Below are positions 14,887 through 23,700 of a stretch of 49,087 nucleotides of DNA, one piece after another (the stretch's first letter is position 1; the number at the start of each line of letters is the position of its first letter). The position numbers were made by a program, and so were the translations under genes. The stretch spans positions 1 through 49,087 of the forward strand of contig NZ_WVUH01000007.1 in the NCBI RefSeq assembly GCF_017614955.1, written 5' to 3'. The stretch is from Micromonospora echinofusca. GTDB lineage: Bacteria; Actinomycetota; Actinomycetes; Mycobacteriales; Micromonosporaceae. Below the pieces are notes generated by a model. It was not told the origin of the DNA. It saw only the letters and a program-made list of their open reading frames with translations, and ran no database searches.

Positions 14887-16459
14887 GGGCCACCAGCACC
14901 GCGTCGTGGATGGTGACCTGCCGGCACTCGGGGTCGGTCACGGTGCGGGCCCGGGTCTCCGCGGTCACCTCCCAGTCGGCGGGGTCGAGCGGGGCGGCGA
15001 CCTCCTCGGCGGTGTACATCATGTCCGGGAAGTGCATCCGGTGCGCGCTGGTCCGCAGGTCGCCGGGGTGGTGGCCGACGATCAGCAGCGTCCCGCCCGG
15101 CGCGACCGCCTCGGCCAGCCGGGCGAACAGCTCCTGGCGTGCCGCTCCGGGCAGGTGCATGAACTGCGCGGACACCAGGTCGTACCGGCCGGGAGCGGGT
15201 GGTTCCTTCCGCAGATCGGCGTGGCTGAAGGTGATCCGGTCGGCGAGCCCGGCGTCGGTGGCGTGCTTTGCGGCCCGTTCCAGGGCGACGGTGGAGATGT
15301 CGACCGCGTCGACCCGCCACCCCCGCCGGGCGAGCCAGACCGCGTCGGCGCCCTCGCCGCAGCCCACGTCCAGGGCACGTCCGGGGGTCAAATCGTGCGC
15401 CTCGGTGACGAGCTGCGGGTTGGGGTTGCCGCTCCAGATCGTCGGCTTGGCCCGGTAGCGTTCCTCCCAGCCGGGCTGTTCGAACATGGCCTCGACCTGC
15501 TGCCGGTAGGCGTCGACGGCGTGCCGGGTGTCCTCCTCGACCAGGTCGGCGTTGATCGCCGCCCCGGCGGTCGTACCCGCTGCGGCGGCCACGATCACCT
15601 GGGCCCGTACGTCGGCCACGTTGCCGGCCGCCCACACCCCGGGTACGGCGGTGGCGCCGTTGGCGTCGGCCGGGATCTGGCTGCCGACGACATGTCCACC
15701 GAACTCCACGTCGACCGGGGTCAGACCCAGTCCGGCCAGGAAACCGGCGCGGGCGGTGACCCGGGACGTGACGACCAGCGCGTCCAGCTCGACGACCTCG
15801 CCCGAGGCCAGTCGTACCCCGCGCAGCGTGTCTCCGGCCACCTCCAGCCCGGTGACCCGGCCGTCCACGACGGTGATCCCCCGGGCGGCGAGCCGTTCCG
15901 CCTCGGTGACGTCCGGGGCGGCGGTGTCGTGCAGCAGGAGCTGCACGTGCGGGCTCCACTGCCGCCACAGGTGCACCTGGTGCAGCGCGAGCGGGCCGGT
16001 GGCGAGTACGCCGACGCGCCGGTCCCGGGACTCCCAGCCGTGGCAGTACGGGCAGTGCAGCACGTCCCGGCCCCACCGGTCGGCGAGCCCCGGCAGGTCG
16101 GGCAGTTCGTCGACCAGACCGGTGGTGACCAGCAGCCGCCGGGCCCGCACCGGCTCGCCGCGATCGAGGGTGACCAGGAACCCGTCGGTTTTTCGGGTCA
16201 CGGCCGCCACCCGCCCGTCGCGGAACTCCCCGCCGTACCGGGTCACCTCGGCCCGCCCGTCGGTCAGCAGGTCGGCCGGCGGGGTGCCCTCCCGGCCCAG
16301 GTAGTTGTGCATGTGACCGGCCGGGGCGTTGCGGGGCTCGCCCGCGTCGACCACCAGGACCGACCGGCGGGCCCGGACCAGGCTCAGGGCGCCCGCCAGC
16401 CCGGCCGCACCGCCACCGACCACCACCACGTCGTACGTCTGCACCGTCTGCTCCTTCAT
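14873..16459 (-). CDS. Thioredoxin reductase-like / SAM methyltransferase fusion
   Basis: 528 aa from the ATG at 16459. Residues 1-~320: pyridine nucleotide-disulfide oxidoreductase with VVVVGGGAAGLAGALSLVRA, the redox motif CPYCHGWE and GVWAAGNVADVRAQVIVAAAAG. Residues ~335-528: class I methyltransferase with ALDVGCGEGADAVWLARRGWRVDAVDIS at ~361, HADLRKEPP and TLLIVGHHPGD. Both halves look intact. Linking a dithiol reductase to a methyltransferase next to ars genes suggests reduction plus methylation of a metal(loid) or sulfur compound; this is inference. It is divergent from an XRE-cupin regulator, the likely controller, across 60 bases. Confidence 0.9.
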   Translation of the reverse strand: MKEQTVQTYDVVVVGGGAAGLAGALSLVRARRSVLVVDAGEPRNAPAGHMHNYLGREGTPPADLLTDGRAEVTRYGGEFRDGRVAAVTRKTDGFLVTLDRGEPVRARRLLVTTGLVDELPDLPGLADRWGRDVLHCPYCHGWESRDRRVGVLATGPLALHQVHLWRQWSPHVQLLLHDTAAPDVTEAERLAARGITVVDGRVTGLEVAGDTLRGVRLASGEVVELDALVVTSRVTARAGFLAGLGLTPVDVEFGGHVVGSQIPADANGATAVPGVWAAGNVADVRAQVIVAAAAGTTAGAAINADLVEEDTRHAVDAYRQQVEAMFEQPGWEERYRAKPTIWSGNPNPQLVTEAHDLTPGRALDVGCGEGADAVWLARRGWRVDAVDISTVALERAAKHATDAGLADRITFSHADLRKEPPAPGRYDLVSAQFMHLPGAARQELFARLAEAVAPGGTLLIVGHHPGDLRTSAHRMHFPDMMYTAEEVAAPLDPADWEVTAETRARTVTDPECRQVTIHDAVLVARRRP

Positions 16460-16502
16460 GCTCGGTTGCTGCGCCCACCGTGCGAGACGATCGCGGATTC
16501 GA

Positions 16503-16514
16503 CAACTAATGTTG
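16503..16514 (+). promoter_or_regulatory. CAAC-TAAT-GTTG dyad over the -10 of the XRE-cupin gene
   Basis: TAATGT (16507-16512) is a TANNNT element 7 bases before the ATG at 16520, predicting a leaderless mRNA. The dyad CAACTAATGTTG covers it, so the regulator could repress itself and the divergent fusion gene from here. Confidence 0.5.
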
Positions 16515-16519
16515 CTGAC

Positions 16520-17101
16520 ATGGCAAACAGCGAGGAGGCGGCGCTGGCCGCGGTCGGGCCCCGGCTGCGGGCACTGCGTACCCAGCGCGGCACCACCCTG
16601 GCGCAGCTCGCCGAGACCACCGGCATCTCGGTGAGCACCCTGTCCCGGCTGGAGTCCGGTGGCCGCCGGCCCACCCTGGAACTGCTGCTGCCGCTGGCCC
16701 GCGCCTACCAGGTACCGCTGGACGAGTTGGTCGACGCCCCACCCACCGGCGACCCCCGGGTGCATCCCCGGCCGATCGTCCGGGGCCGGTCCACGTTCCT
16801 GCCGCTGACCCGTCGGCCCGGCGGGGTGCAGGCGTTCAAGCAGATCCTGCCACCGGATCCGCCCGGTTGTGACCGGGAGCCGCAGACCCACGAGGGGTAC
16901 GAGTGGCTGTACGTGCTCTCCGGCCGGGTCCGCCTGCAACTCGGTGAGCACGACTTCGTCCTGCACCCGGGCGAGGTCGCCGAGTTCGACACCCGCACGC
17001 CGCACTGTGTCACCAACCCCGGCCCCGGACCGGCGGAACTGCTCAACCTGTTCGGACCGCAGGGTGAACGGATCCACGTCCGGGCCCGCCCCCGGCAGTG
17101 A
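16520..17101 (+). CDS. XRE-family regulator with cupin sensor domain
   Basis: 193 aa. HTH at ~12-66: LRALRTQRGTTLAQLAETTGISVSTLSRLESGGRRPTLELLLPLARAYQVPLDELV. Cupin at ~100-190: THEGYEWLYVLSGRVRLQLGEHDFVLHPGEVAEFDTRTPHCVTNPG. Regulators of this type sense a small molecule or metal in the cupin barrel. Divergent from the thioredoxin-reductase/methyltransferase fusion, a pairing that suggests it controls that gene. Confidence 0.9.
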   Translation: MANSEEAALAAVGPRLRALRTQRGTTLAQLAETTGISVSTLSRLESGGRRPTLELLLPLARAYQVPLDELVDAPPTGDPRVHPRPIVRGRSTFLPLTRRPGGVQAFKQILPPDPPGCDREPQTHEGYEWLYVLSGRVRLQLGEHDFVLHPGEVAEFDTRTPHCVTNPGPGPAELLNLFGPQGERIHVRARPRQ

Positions 17102-17144
17102 TCCCGCCACGGCGGGCCGCCGGCTCACGGCAGGATCGACGCGA

Positions 17145-17179
17145 CAGAGGTGCCCCGGCGGACTGCCGGGACACCTCTG
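17145..17179. terminator. Hairpin between convergent genes
   Basis: CAGAGGTG-C-CCCGGC and GCCGGG-A-CACCTCTG form a long stem with a five-base loop between the XRE-cupin gene and the convergent DUF397 gene. Likely bidirectional. Confidence 0.7.
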
Positions 17180-17194
17180 CGGTCGGGTACGCCG

Positions 17195-17386
17195 TCAGCC
17201 GCGTCTGGTGGAGTGGACGAAGGTGGCCCAGGCGGTGGGGGTGAAGGTGAGGACCGGCCCCGCCGGGTCCTTGCTGTCGCGTACGGCGACCACGTCGGCC
17301 AGGTTGTCGGCCACCTCGACGCACTCGCCACCATTGCCCGCGCTGCGGGTGCTCTTGCGCCACTGTGCGCCGGTCAGGTCAACCAT
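17195..17386 (-). CDS. DUF397 protein
   Basis: 63 aa. Family signature: LTGAQWRKSTRSAGNGGECVEVADNLADVVAVRDSKDPAGPVLTFTPTAWATFV. DUF397 proteins are small partners encoded next to XRE/DUF5753 regulators in actinomycetes, where some pairs act in development (BldB-type) or as toxin-antitoxin-like modules. Its start overlaps the end of the XRE gene by 8 bases. Confidence 0.95.
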   Translation of the reverse strand: MVDLTGAQWRKSTRSAGNGGECVEVADNLADVVAVRDSKDPAGPVLTFTPTAWATFVHSTRRG

Positions 17387-18263
17387 GATGAACCTCCCCG
17401 ATGATCTTATTGATCAGTTGCCTTGATTGTCCCTCATCGAGGGCGAGTGCGGTCAGGCTCGCCCAGACGTTTTCGTAGGTGGCGAACTCGGCTGGCCGAT
17501 CCAGGTACAACGCGCCCGTGACGGACTCGCTGTAGACGATCGGCGGTTCCGACGTGGTGCGGTTCCCGGTGGGAAATTCCAGCATGACGAACTCGCCCGC
17601 CACGGTCCCGTGATGAGGGCCGGCGGCGAGGGGCAGCACCCGGATCGACACGTTCGGCAGCTCGGAGTCGGCCAGGAGGCGACGGAGCTGCCCGGTCATG
17701 GTGGCCTGATCGCCGACCGGTCGCAGGAGTACGGATTCGCAGAGGATCACCTGAGTCTCTGGTGCCCTGGGGAGTCGTCGGCTCAGCAGCGACTGGCGAC
17801 GGAGCCGGATCTCCACCGCCCGTTGCCGGTCCTCCTCGCTCATGTCCGGCTGGTCGACCTGGTAGACGCCGTGCGCGTAGTCCCTGCTCTGGAAGATGCC
17901 CGGCACCAGCGTGTTCTTGAAGAACCGCAGGTGCGCGGCGGCGTTCTCCAGGCCGACGTAGAGCTGGAACCACTCGGGGATGGTGTCGCCGTACGCGTGC
18001 CACCAACCCCTGGCCCTGGTCTCGCCGGCCAGGGCGATCAACGCTTCCCGCAGCTCGGGGCGTACCCCGTACAGGTCGCAGAGCCCTTTGACGTCGACGG
18101 CGCGTACCGGGCCGATGCCGGTCTCGATCCGCCAGAGCTTCTGCCGGCTGCACTCCAGCTCCTCGGCGACCCCGTCGAGGGTCATCCGGGCCTCGGCGCG
18201 GAGCTGCCGCAGCATCCGGCCGAGTTGCCGTCGGGGGACTGTCGAACCCGCGTCGTCTGCCAT
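17379..18263 (-). CDS. XRE-family regulator with DUF5753 domain
   Basis: 294 aa from the ATG at 18263, which has GGAGGCG nine bases upstream. HTH at ~12-65 (LGRMLRQLRAEARMTLDGVAEELECSRQKLWRIETGIGPVRAVDVKGLCDLYGV). DUF5753 follows, with FKNTLVPGIFQSRDYAHGVYQ, RQSLLSRR and VIVCE-like VILCESVLLRPVG, then EFVMLEFPTGNRTTSEPPIVYSES. Forms a standard pair with the downstream DUF397 gene. A GCAACA-N6-TGTTGC dyad upstream may be its operator. Confidence 0.95.
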   Translation of the reverse strand: MADDAGSTVPRRQLGRMLRQLRAEARMTLDGVAEELECSRQKLWRIETGIGPVRAVDVKGLCDLYGVRPELREALIALAGETRARGWWHAYGDTIPEWFQLYVGLENAAAHLRFFKNTLVPGIFQSRDYAHGVYQVDQPDMSEEDRQRAVEIRLRRQSLLSRRLPRAPETQVILCESVLLRPVGDQATMTGQLRRLLADSELPNVSIRVLPLAAGPHHGTVAGEFVMLEFPTGNRTTSEPPIVYSESVTGALYLDRPAEFATYENVWASLTALALDEGQSRQLINKIIGEVHHG

Positions 18264-18310
18264 CCGGATCACGCCTCCGTCCAATTTTGAAACATCCTGA
18301 CGCCTCCTGT

Positions 18311-18328
18311 GCAACACGCAAATGTTGC
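18311..18328. promoter_or_regulatory. Dyad GCAACA-N6-TGTTGC upstream of the XRE gene
   Basis: The 18-bp inverted repeat lies about 50 bases before the start codon of the DUF5753 regulator, in an AT-richer stretch of the 258-base divergent gap. Possible autoregulatory site. Confidence 0.4.
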
Positions 18329-18509
18329 GCGGAAAGAATTGCGGAATCCGGCCGGAATCCGGTAGGAGGCATTCGACACTACAAGAGTGGTGTGCGATGG
18401 CAGATCTGTGGCGCGCAGTTTTCTGCAGTTTCCCGAAAATGCGTGACTGCTGTCGTGTCGGCCATTCCGGCAACTGCGGGCCGTCCCGGAGCGTACGTCG
18501 GCCGGGCGG

Positions 18510-18515
18510 TAGCGT
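18510..18515 (+). promoter_or_regulatory. -10 element TAGCGT for a leaderless glyoxalase-like gene
   Basis: TAGCGT fits TANNNT and ends 6 bases before the ATG at 18522; no Shine-Dalgarno is present between them. Confidence 0.4.
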
Positions 18516-18521
18516 GCGGAC

Positions 18522-18905
18522 ATGGCGATGCATTGGACGCTGGGTTGTGACGCGGGGGATCCGCAGCGGCTTGCCGCGTTCTGGGCCCAGGCGCTGGGCT
18601 ATGTGGCCGAGCCGGGTTACGACGATCCGGATGGTGCCTCGATCGTCGACCCGGAGGGGGTCGGACCCGCCATCGGCTTCCTCCGGGTGCAGGAGGGAAA
18701 GACGGCCAAGAACCGGATGCACATCGACATCCGGGTGGCCGGCGAGCCGCCCTGGGAGATGGCCGGGCGGGCGAGGCTGATCCGGGCGAAGGTGGCCGAC
18801 CTGGTGGCGCTCGGGGCGACGGTGGTCCGCGAGGAACGCTACGGCCCGGAACTGGGCCACGTCGTGATGCGCGATCCGGAGGGCAACGAGTTCTGCGTCG
18901 CGTGA
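18522..18905 (+). CDS. VOC/glyoxalase-like domain protein
   Basis: 127 aa. MHWTLGCDAGDPQRLAAFWAQALGYVAEPG at the N-terminus and GHVVMRDPEGNEFCVA at the C-terminus mark the glyoxalase-like fold; MHIDIRV supplies a His in the metal-site position. Single-domain members bind a metal or small ligand and include bleomycin-resistance-like and dioxygenase-like proteins. Substrate unknown. It stands alone. Confidence 0.9.
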   Translation: MAMHWTLGCDAGDPQRLAAFWAQALGYVAEPGYDDPDGASIVDPEGVGPAIGFLRVQEGKTAKNRMHIDIRVAGEPPWEMAGRARLIRAKVADLVALGATVVREERYGPELGHVVMRDPEGNEFCVA

Positions 18906-18953
18906 CCGGCTGAACCGTCGTCGGCGGAGATGGTGGCGCGTGGATGTGGCGGC

Positions 18954-19853
18954 TCAGTCGCCGGATCGGGGTGACTCCTCCCAGGACCGGAATGCGTCGC
19001 GGGCACGCACGACCGCCTCCGCCACGGCGAAGGCGTGTCGCCATCCCCGCTCGTCAAGCTCGTCCTGGTGCCGGAAGTAGGCGAGGAACCAGCCGTCGAC
19101 GACTTCGGCGCTCATCGGTTGATCGCGGTCGTCGAGCAGCCTGACCAGCTCGTCGGTCAGGAACGCGCGGGCACCGGCATGCTCGCGGGCAGCTGCGAAC
19201 AGCGCGAACTTCTCGCCCGGGAAGACGTCGGTGCCGGGGATGGCGGCGGGCTGCACCCCACCCCGGCGGGCAGGGTGGAAGGTGAGCCGGGGAGGCTCCA
19301 CGTCGAGGTGGACGGCGAGGCAACGCACCAGTAGTGTGCCCTGGCCACGCCCTTGCCGGGTGTGCGTGGCCAGTTCGAAGGACAGCCCACCGGCCGGCCA
19401 CTGCACCCGGTGCATCGTGCGGGCGTGGGGATTCGGCAGGAAGATCGAGCCCGGCAACTGCCGCGCCGGCGCCTCCGGCTCGACCGCCAGGTCGTTGGCC
19501 CGGGCGAACGCCACCAGGCGGACCAGCCGTTGGGCGCTGCGGCGCTCACCGACGTCGCCGAGTGTCTTGACCAGCACTCCCAGTAATGCCGCGCCGGCAA
19601 GGAAGATCCCGCCCACGACCAGATCTTCGGAGTCGCCCTGCGCGAGGAGCCCGACGATGGTGACGAGCATGACGACGACCAGGAAGCCGCCCACGAGGCA
19701 GCCGACTCCGGTGCTCCGGGCTTTGGCTCCGGCGACGTGCCGGGCGGTCTCCTGGCCGAAGTCGCCGCGGCGTGCGGCCTCCCGCACCGTGGCTGATTCG
19801 GCGGCGGTGGGGGTGGCCCGCAAGGGGGCGTAGTTGATCTTGTCCGGGCTCAC
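18954..19853 (-). CDS. Two-TM membrane protein of unknown function
   Basis: 299 aa from a GTG at 19853 (SPDKINYAPLRATPTAAE); an ATG at 19919 would add 22 residues. Two adjacent hydrophobic helices, VGCLVGGFLVVVMLVTIVGLL and LVVGGIFLAGAALLGVLVKTL, precede a ~200-residue soluble domain with RLVAFARANDLAVEPE, LPNPHARTMHRVQWP, FELATHTRQGRGQGTLLVRCLAVHLD and VVDGWFLAYFRHQDELD. I do not recognise the family. The soluble part is predicted to be cytosolic by the charged N-terminus, but this is uncertain. Convergent with the glyoxalase-like gene. Confidence 0.75.
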   Translation of the reverse strand: MSPDKINYAPLRATPTAAESATVREAARRGDFGQETARHVAGAKARSTGVGCLVGGFLVVVMLVTIVGLLAQGDSEDLVVGGIFLAGAALLGVLVKTLGDVGERRSAQRLVRLVAFARANDLAVEPEAPARQLPGSIFLPNPHARTMHRVQWPAGGLSFELATHTRQGRGQGTLLVRCLAVHLDVEPPRLTFHPARRGGVQPAAIPGTDVFPGEKFALFAAAREHAGARAFLTDELVRLLDDRDQPMSAEVVDGWFLAYFRHQDELDERGWRHAFAVAEAVVRARDAFRSWEESPRSGD

Positions 19854-19997
19854 CCGCCACAGATTAGTCCTGCTCAGTTGCGACGAATGAGGCGCGGGCG
19901 GCCCGGACCGGTCGTCCAATCCCGGCGGCCCGCGCCCAGGCCACCGCCTGCGCCCGGCTCCGCGCCTGCCGTGGTCCGGGTCGGCGGCCGTGACGGG

Positions 19998-20618
19998 TCA
20001 CTCGAAGCGCGACGGGTCCCCGGCACCCCGGCGGACGATCTCCGGTTCGTCCTGGGAGAAGTCGATGACGGTGGTGGGTTCGGTGCCGCACTCGCCGGAG
20101 TCGATCACCGCGTCGATGACGTGGTCGAGTCGTTCCTTGATCTCCCAACCCTGGGTGAGCGGTTCGGTCTCGTCGGGCAGCAGCAGGGTGCTGGACAGCA
20201 GTGGCTCGCCGAGTTCGGTCAGGATCGCCTGGGCGACGGCGTGGTCGGGGATGCGCACCCCGACCGTCTTCTTCTTCGGGTGCAGCAGGCGGCGGGGTAC
20301 CTCCCGGGTGGCCGGCAGGATGAACGTGTAGCTGCCCGGGGTGGCCGCCTTGATCGCCCGGAACAGTGCGTTGTTGATCTGCACGAACTGGCCGAGCTGG
20401 GCGAAGTCCCGGCAGACCAGGGTGAAATGGTGGTTGCTGCCCAGGTGCCGGATGTCCCGGATCCGGTCCAGGCCGTCCTTGTTGCCCAGCGCGCAGCCGA
20501 GGGCGAAGCACGAGTCGGTCGGATAGGCGACCAGCCCGCCGGACCGGATCAGGTCGACCACCTGACCGATCGTCCGGGGCTGCGGGTTGTCCGGGTGCAC
20601 GTCGAAGTACTTCGCCAC
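19998..20618 (-). CDS. Sua5/YciO/YrdC-family protein (threonylcarbamoyl-AMP synthase-like)
   Basis: 206 aa from the GTG at 20618. YrdC hallmarks: YPTDSCFALGCALGNKDGLDRIRDIR, HHFTLVCRDFAQLGQF, ATPGSYTFILPATREVPRRLLHPKKKTVGVRIPDH and LSSTLLLPDE. TsaC/Sua5 proteins make the threonylcarbamoyl adenylate used in tRNA t6A synthesis. This one has the length and KKKTVGVRIPDH form of the YciO branch, whose in vivo role is less clear, so it may not be the main t6A enzyme. A -10 (TACGCT) 7 bases before the GTG predicts a leaderless mRNA. Confidence 0.9.
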   Translation of the reverse strand: MAKYFDVHPDNPQPRTIGQVVDLIRSGGLVAYPTDSCFALGCALGNKDGLDRIRDIRHLGSNHHFTLVCRDFAQLGQFVQINNALFRAIKAATPGSYTFILPATREVPRRLLHPKKKTVGVRIPDHAVAQAILTELGEPLLSSTLLLPDETEPLTQGWEIKERLDHVIDAVIDSGECGTEPTTVIDFSQDEPEIVRRGAGDPSRFE

Positions 20619-20625
20619 GTTCCTG

Positions 20626-20631
20626 AGCGTA
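20626..20631 (-). promoter_or_regulatory. -10 element TACGCT for a leaderless YciO-like gene
   Basis: On the minus strand TACGCT is followed by 7 bases and the GTG at 20618. No Shine-Dalgarno fits in the gap. Confidence 0.45.
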
Positions 20632-20731
20632 GGCGTGGCAGGTCCGGGACGCCGAGCCGGGCGGCGAAGCAGGCGCCAGGGCGGCCGCCGGCTCCGGCCC
20701 TCGCCTTGACCTTGCGTGGTACTCCGGCAGC

Positions 20732-23700
20732 ATGGCGTGGTTTCCCCGGTGGCGCCGACAGGGCGCGGACCATCCAGCGGGCGACGACCCGGCCGCCGGC
20801 CGGCCGGACCGGGCCGCTCCCGACCCGCCGGCACCCGCGTCGGCCGTTCAGGCGCCGGCCGGGTTCGCCTACCAGGTCAGCGGTGCCGACGCGCATCTGT
20901 TCGGCGACGCCACCCCGGTGTACGTGCTGCGGCGGCACACCGCGCCCACCCCGGTCGACGACGCCGCCTGGCTGCGCGCGGCACCCAGCCGGATGCTGAA
21001 CGCCCGGTTCGTGATCGTCCCGTTCACCGGCCGGGACGGTGAACGGGACGACCTGCGGACCTGGTGCCTCGACGGTCCGGGGCGTGCCGTGCGCTGGCTG
21101 CACGGTCCCGGCGGTCAGGGCAAGACCCGGCTGGCCGGGCAGGTCGCCGCCGACATGGCGGCGCTGGGCTGGCTGGTGGTGACGGCCAGTCACACCCCGG
21201 GTGTGGTCGAGTCGCCGCCGGGGCACCAGGATCTGCGGACCGGTGGCGCCGCCGGGCTGCTCGTGCTGGTCGACTACGCCGACCGGTGGCCGACCACCCA
21301 TCTCGCCTGGCTGTTCGGCAACCGCCTGCTGGACCGGGCCGACCTGCCGGTCCGGGTGCTGCTGGTGGCCCGGACCGTCGACCCCTGGCCGGCGGTCCGG
21401 GCCCTGGCCGAGCAGCGTGACGCCACGACCAGTGCACAGTTCCTGACCCCGTTACCGGACGACGGCACGGTGCGGGCCGCGATGTTCACCGCCGCCCGGG
21501 ACAGCTTCGCCCGGCGGTACGGCCTCACCGACGCCGACCGGATCGGGCCGCCCGCCGGGCTCGACGGCGCCGACCTGGGCCTGACGCTGGCCCTGCACAT
21601 GGCGGCGCTGGTCGCCGTCGACGGGTACGCCACCGGTGCGCGGGTGCCGGACGATCCGGCGGGACTGACCGGTTACCTGCTCGACCGGGAGCACCTGCAC
21701 TGGGCCAACCGGTACGGCGACGGCACCCACGACCTCGACCCGCAGCGGCGCGGTCACCGTACCCCGCCCGAGGTGATGAACCAGGTGGTGTTCGTCGCCG
21801 CGCTCACCGGCGCGGTACGCCGCCGTACCGGCCGGGAACTGGTGCGGCGGATCCTGCCCGGGGTGAAGCCGAAGCGGACCCTGGCCGACCACGCGGCCTG
21901 CTACCCGCCGGCCGCGCCGGACACCGTTCTGGAACCGATCTACCCCGACCGGCTCGCGGAGGACTTCCTCGCCCTGACCCTGCCGGGGCACGACGCGGCC
22001 TACCCGGCCCAGCCCTGGGCGACGGGACACGCCACCTCCGTGCTGCGCCCCGACGACGCCGTGTCGACCGTCGGCCACCCCGACCGCGCGTTGATCATGT
22101 TGGCGGAGGCTGCCGGACGGTGGCCGCACGTGGGCGGACGGTACCTGTACCCGTTGCTGCGCGACGATCCCCGGCTCGCGGTGCGGGCCGGTGGTCCGGC
22201 GCTGACCGGGGTCGTCGCGCTCACCGACGTGCCGGTGGACGTGCTGACGGGCATCGAGGCGCTGCTGCCCGAGGAGCAGCACGCGGAGTTCGACGTGGCC
22301 GCCGCGATCGTCGCCGAGCGGCTCGCCGCGCACCGGATGACGGTCGTCGCCGACCCGGCCGAGCAGGCGGAACTCCAGCTCAACCTCGGCTACCGGCTGG
22401 GCAACGCCGGCCGGTGGGACGACGCGCACGCGGCCACCGCCGAGGCGGTCCGCCGCTACCGGGAACTCGTGGCGGCCGGTCGTCCGCAACTCCGGATCGA
22501 TCTGGCGTACGCGCTGAACAACCTCACCGGCGCGTTGGCCCGGCAGGCCCGGCACGACGCCGCGCTGGCGACCGCCGAGGAGGCGGTGACCATCGTCCGG
22601 GACCTGGCCGGGCAGGACCCGGACACCTACCGGCTGGACCTGGCGGCGGTCCTCGGCGCGCAGGCCCTCACCCTGCGGGCGGTGGGCCGCTCCGACGAGG
22701 CGCTGACCGCCATCCGGGAGGCGAACCGGATCCACCGGTCCTCCGGCGGCGCCACGTCGACCGACCGGCTCGCCGACCTCGCCCGGACCACCGGGAACCT
22801 CGCCATCATCCAGCGGGAGGCCGGTCGGATGGCCAAGGCGGCGGCGTCCGCCCGACGGGCCGTGCGGCTCTACCGACGCCTGGCCCGGGCGGACCCGGCC
22901 GGTTTCGTGCCGCAGCAGGCGATGGCCACGGTCAACCACGCGGCGGTGCTGCTGCAGATGGGACGCTGGCCGGAGGCACTGAGTGCCGCCGAGGAAGCCG
23001 TCGGGCTGTACCGGCGGCTGGCGGCGCAGAACCCGGCCGGATACGACGCCGACCTCGCCCTGGCGGTGCACAACGTCGGGGCGATCCGGCTGGAACTGGG
23101 GCAGTTCGATGCGGCGTCGACCGCGACGGACGAGGCGACCGACCGGTACCGGCGGCTCGACGCGGCACACCCCGGCCGGTACCGGGCCGAACTGGCCCGG
23201 ACGCTGGCGAACCGGACCGCCGTCCTGCTCGGCCAGGACCGGGCCGAGCCTGCCGTGACCGTCGGTACCGAAGCGGTGCGGCTGTACCGCAGGCTCGTCG
23301 CGGACAACCCGGCTCCGCACACCGCCGACTTCGGTTCCCTGCTGGCCAACCTCGCCGCCGCACTGGCCGAACTGGACCGGGCGTCGGAGGCGGTCGCGGT
23401 CAGCGACGAGGCGGTCGCCCTGTACCGCCGGCTCGTCGCCGCCGATCCCGCCCGGCACCGGCCGCGCCTGGCGAACACCCTCGGCGTGTACGCCCGGGTC
23501 CGGCTCGACCTGGACCGGCACGAGGAGGCGTACGCCGCAGCGCAGGAGGCGGCCGGGCACTACCGCGCACTCGGCCCGGCCGACAACCCCGCCCACGCGC
23601 TCGGGCTCGCCCGGTCGTTGTTGGCCGCTGCACAGTCGGCCAACCGGCTGGACCGGCCCGAGTCGGCGGCAGCCGCCGCCACCGAGGCCCGGGAGCTGCT

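Noticed and set aside
18398..18780. Plus-strand frame starting MADLWRAVFCSFPKMRDCC before the glyoxalase-like gene
   Set aside because: It overlaps most of the glyoxalase-like gene in another frame, and the AGGAGG upstream is about 30 bases away from the ATG.
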